Below, piece after piece: positions 58,165 through 64,000 of a stretch of 64,000 bases of DNA. The DNA is from Pseudomonadota bacterium (lineage in GTDB: Bacteria; Desulfobacterota; Binatia; Binatales; Binataceae). Location: the NCBI GenBank assembly GCA_021324885.1, contig JAJPIF010000025.1, positions 172,713 to 236,712 on the forward strand. The letters are read 5' to 3'. Under the pieces are notes generated by a model that saw only the letters and a list, made by a program, of their open reading frames with translations, made no database searches and was not told where the DNA came from. Within the stretch, counting starts at the first letter, position 1. Each line of letters opens with the position of its first letter. The position numbers and the translations under genes are program-made.

Positions 58165-59910
58165 TCAATGCGCGAGCAGCGTGTCCCATTTCGCGGGCAG
58201 CATTATCCGCTTGGCGGTAGGATAGCCGATGAAGCCGTTGTGCGAGAAGGCGTAGCCGTTGTCGCGCGATGGATCGCCGCACACCGCGACCATGAAATCG
58301 TCGGGCTTGACCACGATCGGCACCATCCGATTGGGATCGGACGATTCGCAGAACAGCTTCGGGATCTCGCCCAAACGCACCCGCTCCTCCAGGGTCCGCA
58401 GCGGATGGTCGGCGCCGTGCAGGTACTGGAACAGTTGCTTGTCGAATTCATGCGCGGGCAGGCGGGCATGATCGAACAGATACTGCCGCACATCCTTTTT
58501 GGACCATCCCGAGCGGGCGATCGTCCCCGCAATCAAGGGCGATAGCGCGACCAGCGGGCGCAGCGTGCCGACCACCATCCCGCACGTGAACGTCAGATGC
58601 CATCCGAGATTGGCGCGCAGGACTGCGTCGGCGACATACGGCATGATCCGCTCCGCCGAGGTGCCCGACGCGTTCGCGATTGTATCGCCGCCGGTATAGC
58701 GCGCGAGCGTGACCACGTTGTCGCCGGCGGCAAAGCCCATATCGGCGCACAGCGGCTCCCATCCGATCTCCGCCAGCACGTCTTCGTTCTCGGCCATCAC
58801 CACGCGCCAGGTCCCGCCGAAGGTCCCCTTGTCGGTCTTGTGGGGCAGGAACCCCGCGACATTGCGCAGGTACAGCCGCAGGAAACGCCCGATGCTGGTG
58901 TTGGCGCGGAAGCCGTCGCGCAACGCGCCCTGCTTATAGTTGAACCCGAGCTGTTTGATGATCGGGCCGTTGACGATAATCAACGTCTCCGGACCGGGCG
59001 TGTTGCCGGTGTGTTCCAGTCCGTAGCCGGGATCGGCCAGGGCCTCGACGATCGCAATCAGCACCGGCATGTATTCGGGACGGCATCCCGCCATCACGCC
59101 GTTGACCGCCACGGTCCAGATGGTGGCCTCGCGCCGATCGCACAGCAGCACGCCCAGCAGCTCCCCGGGCTTGCGATCGGTAAAGCGCAGGAACTGTTCG
59201 ACTTTGTCAATCGTGGGCGGCACGATCGGCAGGCCGTCGCTCCATTCGCGATCGTAGAAGTAATCGTTGACCTCCTCGAAACTGCCGGTGAAGACGATCT
59301 CCGAGGGATGCGGTTCGGCCTGCTGGTCCTCCGTCTCTTCAGGTTGCTCGCTCAGTCCGCTTACGACCTGGCCGGCGGTCACTTCGAGAAGGTTGTTCTT
59401 GAGTTCCTCGTAGGTCTGCATGTTGACGTGGCCGGGCAAGATCGCGACCGGCAGGTGCGTAAAGCCCAGTCCTTCGGCGGTGCTGGACGCCTGCCCTGCG
59501 AACCCCTCGCAGACCAGCGATACGCTGGGGATTCCCGCGCGTTCGGCCGCTGCTGCCGCCCGCATCACGGCGGGCGTACAGCTCCCTCAACATCCCATCC
59601 CGGAAATGACCGCGTCGACGCCGAGTTCGCGCAGGCGCTGGGGCAGCGCCTGGAGCACGTCGCGCTCCTCAGTACTGTGCGTGCTGCCGAAGCGGTCGGG
59701 GCCGATGAATTTGATGCCTTTGAAACGCGCGGACAGCTCGGCTTCGATCACCGGAAAGATTTCTTCGCCACGGAATACGTAGTCCCACAGTTCGGCGACG
59801 GTCTTGCCGTTCAGCGTGTCCAGGCGGCGGGCCGGCGCGGCTTTATCAATCACTTTTTTGCCGCGCGGCCATACCACTTCGAATATTCCTGCAGACTTCC
59901 TGCGCGCCAT
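58165..59910 (-). CDS. UGSC-family selenoprotein (in-frame TGA = selenocysteine)
   Basis: 581 residues read through a TGA at 59589-59587 (codon 108). The first 107 codons end …VDAVISGMGC; after the TGA the frame resumes GSCTPAVMRAAAAAERAG, giving the Cys-Sec-Gly-Ser-Cys motif that names the UGSC family. Residues 1-170 form this predicted redox domain; residues about 195-581 (YDREWSDGLPIVPPT; NTPGPETLIIVNGP; GWSKKDVRQYLFDHAR) form a large conserved domain of unknown function that I recall as usually encoded with UGSC. A bacterial-type SECIS hairpin follows the TGA. AAGGA lies 8 bases before the ATG. It is the last gene of an operon, 4 bp after the DsbA-family gene. Substrate unknown; a selenium-based thiol/disulphide reaction is plausible. 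Confidence 0.9.
59552..59589 (-). promoter_or_regulatory. Bacterial SECIS element at the selenocysteine TGA
   Basis: After the TGA come 11 bases, then stem GCCCGC (59575-59570), loop CGTGAT (59569-59564) and stem GCGGGC (59563-59558); GCTG (59582-59579) and CAGC (59555-59552) extend the helix below. The apical loop begins 17 bases after the TGA and has G at its second position, fitting the known bacterial SECIS rules for SelB recruitment. Confidence 0.85.
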
Positions 59911-59914
59911 CGAA

Positions 59915-60577
59915 TCATCCTTTCTCAGAGCCGCTCTGCTGCCGCGGCAGCATGCCCTGTCTTTGCATCACGGTCTGGAACACCTCGTAGTAATGCCATC
60001 CTTTGATCGCAATCCGTCCAAGAATGTAAGTCGGTGTGCTGACGACGCCCGCCTTCCTGGCCGCGGCGACGGCGTTCATGGTGCGCTCCATGTAGCGGCG
60101 TTCGCGCAACGCCCGTCCCATCTCCTCCGCATCAAGCCCAGCCTTCTGTGCCGCTTCCTGCAAGGTCGCAATCCGCGCGATGTCCTTGCCTTCCACCCAT
60201 AGCGCGTCGTACACGGCCGAAGTAAACGGCAGCGCATCGCCCCGATCCTGGGCGAATTCGACTGCCTGGAAGGCAAAGAAACTGCATTGCATCTTATCGG
60301 GGAAGCGCATGCGTGCGGCCTTCTCCGGCGCCATTTCCTTGAGCCATTGCGCGGTCGCGCGCGCACGCTCGCGATCGACGTTTTGGTGAAACGGCGCGCC
60401 TTCGGGCGGGGTCTCCGGATGGAGCCAGTGGGGACGCCACACCGGACGCACATCGTAGTCGCGCGCCAGTTGCTCCATCCGCTCCTGCCCGATGTAGCAG
60501 TAGGGACAGATGAAATCGGCGAACATCACCACCCGGAAAGGATTTTTGGATTGTTCGGCGCCCGATTCGTTCGCCAT
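59915..60577 (-). CDS. DsbA-family oxidoreductase (FrnE-like)
   Basis: 220 residues from the ATG at 60577 with AAGGAGA 6 bases upstream. Thioredoxin fold with an inserted helical domain: ADFICPYCYIG carries C24-P-Y-C27, and VVSTPTYILG holds the cis-proline near the C-terminus. No signal peptide, so cytoplasmic, like FrnE and 2-hydroxychromene-2-carboxylate-isomerase-like members. Its stop is 4 bp before the UGSC selenoprotein start, strongly suggesting a shared redox function, for example as reductant or partner of the selenoprotein. Confidence 0.88.
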   Translation of the reverse strand: MANESGAEQSKNPFRVVMFADFICPYCYIGQERMEQLARDYDVRPVWRPHWLHPETPPEGAPFHQNVDRERARATAQWLKEMAPEKAARMRFPDKMQCSFFAFQAVEFAQDRGDALPFTSAVYDALWVEGKDIARIATLQEAAQKAGLDAEEMGRALRERRYMERTMNAVAAARKAGVVSTPTYILGRIAIKGWHYYEVFQTVMQRQGMLPRQQSGSEKG

Positions 60578-60596
60578 TGGGTTTCTCCTTCGCAGG

Positions 60597-61382
60597 TCAG
60601 ATGGCCCGCTCGATCGCCTCGGCGGCGGCCCGCGATAATTCATCGTCGCCAATTCCGCCTTGCACCGCATCGGCGTCGAAGGACAGCAGAATTAGCGTCG
60701 CGCCTTTTTCTCCGCTTCGGATCGGCGTCGGTTGTTCGTCGCCGACGACGTATCTCAGTCCCGGCACGGCGACGGATTTGCCGTCAAACGACGCGCCGCC
60801 ATTGACCACCACTTCATAACGGCCGAAGTTCGCCGCGGGAACCGCAATGGTACAGTTCGGCGGGGCATCGAGGATTACCGCCTGAGGGCCGCTGCCCGGC
60901 GGGATCAGGAACTTGCAGCGCATCCCCGCCATTCCGAGCACCTCGAACCATTCGCTTTCCCGGTCCATCCCGACCAACTGCCGTCCGACCAGATTGATCT
61001 GCCTGCGCGCAGCCCGATCCGCCATCGAAACCAGCCCGCCCTGTCTGGGATGGAGCACCAGCATGTCGTGGCCCTCGCCGGTGGAGAACGGTCCGTATGG
61101 CAGTTTGTGATCGGCATAATGGATCGCCAGCGGCCGCAGCTTCATCGTCGATTTGGGGAAGTCCATCGCGCCGCCGATCAGGAGCTGGAACTGCGAGGTC
61201 AGATGCATGTGCGCGTAAACCCGGGGGCACGGATCGAAGCGGAAGCGGATTGCTTCAGGACCGCCGTCGGCGCCGCTCAGATACACCTGGCACTGGAAAG
61301 TGATTCCCTCGGTCTGGCCCGCCTTCCACGGGACCTCGGTTGGATCGACAATGTACTGCCTGAGCAAGCTTTTCCCGTCCAT
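60597..61382 (-). CDS. Cupin-like protein of unknown function, first gene of the selenoprotein operon
   Basis: 261 residues from ATG 61382 (MDGKSLLRQYIVDPTEVPW); ATG 61421 would add 13 residues. The sequence is beta-rich: ITFQCQVYLSGADG, a PCPRVYAHMHLTSQFQLLIGG segment with paired histidines typical of cupin metal sites, GEGHDMLVLHPRQGG, and a second half with VVVNGGASFDGKSV and ATLILLSFDADA. This suggests a bicupin-like fold; no enzyme family is recognised. It ends 19 bp before the DsbA-family gene, so the three genes form an operon. Confidence 0.7.
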   Translation of the reverse strand: MDGKSLLRQYIVDPTEVPWKAGQTEGITFQCQVYLSGADGGPEAIRFRFDPCPRVYAHMHLTSQFQLLIGGAMDFPKSTMKLRPLAIHYADHKLPYGPFSTGEGHDMLVLHPRQGGLVSMADRAARRQINLVGRQLVGMDRESEWFEVLGMAGMRCKFLIPPGSGPQAVILDAPPNCTIAVPAANFGRYEVVVNGGASFDGKSVAVPGLRYVVGDEQPTPIRSGEKGATLILLSFDADAVQGGIGDDELSRAAAEAIERAI

Positions 61383-61764
61383 TTGACCAGCAGGCGATCG
61401 ATGATTTCGAGCTAACATCACGTTTGCGGCAATGTCAAAAGGTCCGCACGCGTCCGGATCAAGGCCGTCTACGCGAAGCCGCCGACCGAGCGAAGGCGCG
61501 CCAGAACCTGGAACTGTTCGCCACGGTCTTGATCGCGCACGTCAGATGGCATTTCGGCGTTGAAGGTTGCGATAAACCGGATCTCCCCGCGAGCGCTTCG
61601 GCTATCTCCTGGCTGTCAAGCAGCATGCGCAGCGCCGATTGAATAACATTGGTGCTTGACATCAGCCCCTCCCGATTGGAGATTTCGACAGTGCGTCATT
61701 GTGGGCCGCCGCGCATGCAGAGTCACACGAAACGTGGCGCTCAGCGGCAGGAAGGAAATGCGCA
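61383..61764. other. Divergent intergenic region with possible gene debris
   Basis: 382 bases between the selenoprotein operon and the NIPSNAP-like gene. On the minus strand (61662 downward) a protein-like start MSSTNVIQSALRMLLDSQEI is followed, in a different frame, by EIRFIATFNAEMPSDVRDQD, which looks coding too. This could be a frameshifted remnant of a small gene, or chance. Both promoters should also lie here. Confidence 0.35.
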
Positions 61765-62418
61765 ATGCTGTACCTCAACCAGATCGTGCGTGTTCAGCCG
61801 ACCGCGATTAAACCATACGTGGAGCGGTTCAAGAACGTACTCACCCCGCTGATGCAGCGCCGCGGCTTCGAGCTGATTGGATTATGGCAGGCGCTGCAAT
61901 CCAACGATTTCATCGACCTGTGGGAAGCCCGCGAATGGGCCGACCTGGACCGCCTTACCCGTGCGGCCAGGGAGGACCCCGGGTTCCTAAACTACCAGGA
62001 GCAGGATTATCCCGATCGCGTGAACTGGAGCGTCAAACTGCTCCATCCCACGTCGTTTTGCCCCGACCTCGCCAGGATCAAACGCGAGCAGATCAAGGGC
62101 GGCCTTTACATGCTGGCCACGATTCCAATCGTGCCGGATCGGCTCCAGGAGTATCTTAAGTTGTTCCCGAAAAACGGGATGCGCCTGGAAGAAAAGCACG
62201 GCCTGCGCACGCTGGGCTACTGGATGGGCGGCGGGCCGGATCACACCGAAGCCTTCAACTGCACCCAGATTTGCGTGATCGAGGACTGGGAGCATTGGGG
62301 ACGTTTCATGGAGGGGCGCTCGAAGGATCCCGAAGTCGCGGAATGGATGCGCCGCGCCCTGTTTTATCGCACCTTCCATAGCGCCCGCTGGATGACCCCA
62401 GCGTATATACCGTATTGA
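61765..62418 (+). CDS. NIPSNAP/antibiotic-monooxygenase-like dimeric alpha-beta barrel protein
   Basis: 217 residues from the ATG at 61765 with AGGAAGGA 8 bases upstream. Two similar ferredoxin-like halves: YLNQIVRVQPTAIKPYVERF … LIGLWQAL … DLWEAREWADLDRL, and YMLATIPIVPDRLQEYLKLF … TLGYWMGG … CVIEDWEHWGRF. This is the repeat pattern of NIPSNAP-like proteins, small-molecule-binding or monooxygenase-type folds. Catalytic residues are not identifiable. It precedes SnoaL-like and amidohydrolase genes on the same strand, hinting at a catabolic cluster. Confidence 0.75.
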   Translation: MLYLNQIVRVQPTAIKPYVERFKNVLTPLMQRRGFELIGLWQALQSNDFIDLWEAREWADLDRLTRAAREDPGFLNYQEQDYPDRVNWSVKLLHPTSFCPDLARIKREQIKGGLYMLATIPIVPDRLQEYLKLFPKNGMRLEEKHGLRTLGYWMGGGPDHTEAFNCTQICVIEDWEHWGRFMEGRSKDPEVAEWMRRALFYRTFHSARWMTPAYIPY

Positions 62419-62423
62419 TGGGG

Positions 62424-62645
62424 ATGAGTGAGGAGAGGGTTTTAAGTGATAGGTACTGAGTAGTGAGAACGGAAAAGAGAACGGACAAGAGAGAGCCGAG
62501 AGGGAGGATGCGTGAGAGGCGGGACCGAATAAGTTGGAAGCGGATCGTTTTCCGGTTTCTTTCTTTCCTTTTTTGTTTTGTGCTCTCACATACTCACCGC
62601 GCCATCCCTCAGTTCTCTCCACTGTCCACTCACTCCTCTCAGCCA
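62424..62645. repeat. Long purine/pyrimidine imperfect hairpin element, copy 2
   Basis: A purine-rich arm (62424-62535, e.g. GAGTGAGGAGAGGG, GAGAGAGCCGAGAGGGAGG) switches at about 62540-62550 (GGAAGCGGATCGTTTTCC) to a pyrimidine-rich arm (62551-62645, e.g. TTTCTTTCTTTCC, CTCTCCACTG, CACTCACTCCTCTC). The arms are imperfectly complementary over ~100 bases. Like the copy at 45396-45496 it lies immediately downstream of a gene, here the NIPSNAP-like gene. Confidence 0.45.
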
Positions 62646-62683
62646 GGTCGTTGATCGATCATTCAGGTAAGGAGAGCAGATAA

Positions 62684-63184
62684 ATGAATGCCGAAAAGGA
62701 AGCCGCGCTCGACGACATTATCGCCAAGCAACAGATCCATGAAACTATAATGAGGTACTGCCGCGGCGTGGACCGGCTCGACGCGGAATTGTTGCGGACT
62801 GTCTATCATCCTGATGGATACGATAATCACGGCGGGTTCCGCGGCGTCGCGGAGGATTTCATCCGGTGGGTAATTCCGGAGATGCGCAGACTGTACAAAT
62901 CCACCAATCACTTCATCTGCAATGAACTGGTCGAGGTGAAGGGCGACACCGCATACTGCGAATCATATTTCATCGCACACCATCGTTTCGATCGCGACGG
63001 CAGAGAATACGACATGGTGTTTGGCGGGCGCTATATCGATGTGATGGAGCGGCGCAACGGCGAATGGAAAATCAAAAAGCGCAACGTGCTGCATGACTGG
63101 AACCGGATCGACCCCGTCGCGGAGCGCTTCGAGGTCCCAATCAACAGCCATCGCTCGCGCGAGGACCTGTGTTACCGCCGCTGA
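62684..63184 (+). CDS. SnoaL-like / NTF2-fold protein
   Basis: 166 residues from the ATG at 62684 with AAGGAGA 8 bases upstream. The SnoaL_4-type pattern is clear: QQIHETIMRYCRGVDRLDAELLRTVYHPDG, TNHFICNELVEVKGDTAYCESYFIAHH, and GGRYIDVMERRNGEWKIKKRNVLHDW. Proteins of this fold act as dehydratases, isomerases or ring-cleavage partners for aromatic and steroid-like substrates. The conserved D/H pair (H57 region and the late HDW) suggests an active site. The specific substrate is unknown; the next gene is an amidohydrolase. Confidence 0.88.
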   Translation: MNAEKEAALDDIIAKQQIHETIMRYCRGVDRLDAELLRTVYHPDGYDNHGGFRGVAEDFIRWVIPEMRRLYKSTNHFICNELVEVKGDTAYCESYFIAHHRFDRDGREYDMVFGGRYIDVMERRNGEWKIKKRNVLHDWNRIDPVAERFEVPINSHRSREDLCYRR

Positions 63185-63422
63185 CCGGGGAGAGGAGCGA
63201 CACAGTGCCGTCCCATAGCGGCGATAAAGCCCGGGCATATGGCCTCCGCTCTTCTTCCATTCGGCACAACAGAGCGATTCGTAACAGGGGCCGGAGTCTG
63301 CCTGCCTGTGATTCGGTGCGGTCGCTGGTGCCGGGTTCGGGGGCAGCGCTGGCGGTGGTTGTGTTGCGTCCGGAGGCGGACTAATTTCTGGTTCGAACAA
63401 TACCTTCGACGAGGCGAGCGCC

Positions 63423-64000
63423 ATGCAATCAGGAAAATCCAAAACCGCGGAGATCCGCGCCAAACTGGATCATCCGGTGATCGATTCCGATGGCCATCTG
63501 GGCGAATACCTGCCTGTGCTGCGCGAGTATCTGGCCGCGGTTGGAGGACAGTCGCTGCTGCGCGACTTCGGACGCGCCTTTGGCACCACTTTCCTGAGCA
63601 CCGAATGGTACGGACTGACGCCCGAGCAGCGCCGCCACCTGCGCTCCAAGCGTCCGCCGTTTTGGGGCGTGCCGACCAAAAACACGCTCGACCTTGCCAC
63701 TTCCCTGTTCCCCAAACTGCTCTACGAGCGGATGGACGACATCGGGCTGGACTTCGCCGTGCTCTATCCGGGGCTGGGGATTGGCGCGCAGATCTTCGAG
63801 GGCGAAGAGGTCCGGCGCCAGACGTGTCGCGCCCTCAACAATTACTATGCGGACATGTACGGCGACTTCCCCGACCGGATAACACCGGTGGCCGTGATTC
63901 CGATGCATACGCCGCAGGAGGCGATCGAGGAACTGGACTACGCTGTCGGCAAGCGCGGGCTTAAGGTGGTGATGTTGCCCAGCCACATCAAGCGACCGGT
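63423..64000 (+). CDS. Amidohydrolase-2 family protein, N-terminal part (cut by window edge)
   Basis: 192 complete codons from ATG 63423, preceded by GAGGCGA. VIDSDGHLGEYLPVL is the N-terminal metal-site motif, with Gly in the place of the residue between Asp and His; LDFAVLYPGLG and the DRITPVAVIPMHTPQEAIEE segment are typical of the family. It should continue past base 64000 with the remaining ~200 residues. Substrate likely an aromatic-acid-derived compound. A frameshifted relative of the middle part of this gene lies at 19617-19815. Confidence 0.85.
   Translation, partial: MQSGKSKTAEIRAKLDHPVIDSDGHLGEYLPVLREYLAAVGGQSLLRDFGRAFGTTFLSTEWYGLTPEQRRHLRSKRPPFWGVPTKNTLDLATSLFPKLLYERMDDIGLDFAVLYPGLGIGAQIFEGEEVRRQTCRALNNYYADMYGDFPDRITPVAVIPMHTPQEAIEELDYAVGKRGLKVVMLPSHIKRP

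Noticed and set aside
59587-59589. TGA treated as a nonsense mutation splitting an inactivated gene
   Set aside because: The surrounding CxGSC context, intact frames on both sides, and the well-placed SECIS hairpin all favour selenocysteine.
58597-60006. 469-residue plus-strand frame opposite the selenoprotein gene
   Set aside because: Shadow frame; it is open only because the opposite strand is coding. It would also contradict the SECIS reading.

Overview
This is a GC-rich (roughly 60% by eye), densely coding chromosomal segment of a free-living, metabolically versatile bacterium. It carries about 50 protein genes in short operons on both strands, one tRNA, and no phage, insertion sequence, CRISPR array or rRNA. 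The gene content (F420-dependent LLM-type oxidoreductase, CaiB/BaiF CoA-transferases, amidohydrolase-2 family proteins, SnoaL/VOC enzymes, ETF with a membrane Fe-S quinone oxidoreductase, cobalamin-dependent MetH, two COG3379-type AlkP-superfamily proteins and a UGSC selenoprotein) fits an uncultivated soil or sediment lineage of the Binatota/deltaproteobacterial type. That placement is inference from gene content only; no marker gene in the window settles it.

Layout. 1-6.7 kb: the tail of an alcohol dehydrogenase, a minus-strand envelope operon (AlkP-like phosphohydrolase, GT39-type glycosyltransferase, small membrane protein), a sparsely coding 1.3-kb gap, and a second AlkP-like gene. 6.9-12.1 kb: a conserved sensor-like protein followed by a 1457-residue hybrid histidine kinase with seven PAS repeats. 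12.2-20.4 kb: CoA-transferase, lipoprotein, MFS exporter, SDR / SMP-30 / two-domain VOC cluster, a decayed amidohydrolase fragment and a small cytochrome c. 20.6-24.8 kb (minus): BolA, CGFS glutaredoxin, glutamine-dependent NAD synthetase and a cysteine-rich secreted GH17-like protein. 25-31 kb: methyltransferase, isoaspartyl peptidase and a pair of ABC exporter half-transporters. 31.1-35.2 kb: tRNA-Cys, aldehyde dehydrogenase, LLM oxidoreductase and cyclase-family protein. 35.2-40 kb: surface-glycan genes (FkbM methyltransferase, Zn-ribbon methyltransferase, GT4, WaaP-like kinase) and a VIT1/CCC1 metal transporter. 40-46.4 kb (minus): DUF1329 protein, a translationally coupled mesaconyl-CoA hydratase / isomerase pair, an amidohydrolase and an alpha/beta hydrolase. 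46.6-51.6 kb: membrane Fe-S ETF:quinone oxidoreductase convergent with etfBA, then an IclR regulator. 51.8-57 kb: VOC protein, aldo/keto reductase and MetH. 57.3-64 kb: DUF1499 membrane protein, the minus-strand operon cupin-like protein / DsbA-family protein / UGSC selenoprotein, then NIPSNAP-like, SnoaL-like and amidohydrolase genes.

The strongest special observation is at 58165-59910. Two apparent genes separated by one in-frame TGA are a single selenoprotein gene: the TGA sits in a Cys-Sec-Gly-Ser-Cys motif, and a bacterial-type SECIS hairpin lies immediately downstream. Other observations are two long purine/pyrimidine hairpin elements (about 45.4 and 62.4-62.6 kb), a perfect 20-bp palindrome at 32821-32840, an amidohydrolase remnant at 19.6-19.8 kb, and the coupled 3-hydroxypropionate-bicycle-type pair at 41.7-43.9 kb.

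Functionally, much of the window looks like a kit for degrading organic acids and ring-cleavage-type compounds as CoA thioesters (CoA-transferases, aldehyde and short-chain dehydrogenases, cyclase, amidohydrolases). Electrons from acyl-CoA oxidation would pass through EtfAB and the Fe-S oxidoreductase to quinone. The remaining genes serve the cell envelope, redox and Fe-S maintenance.
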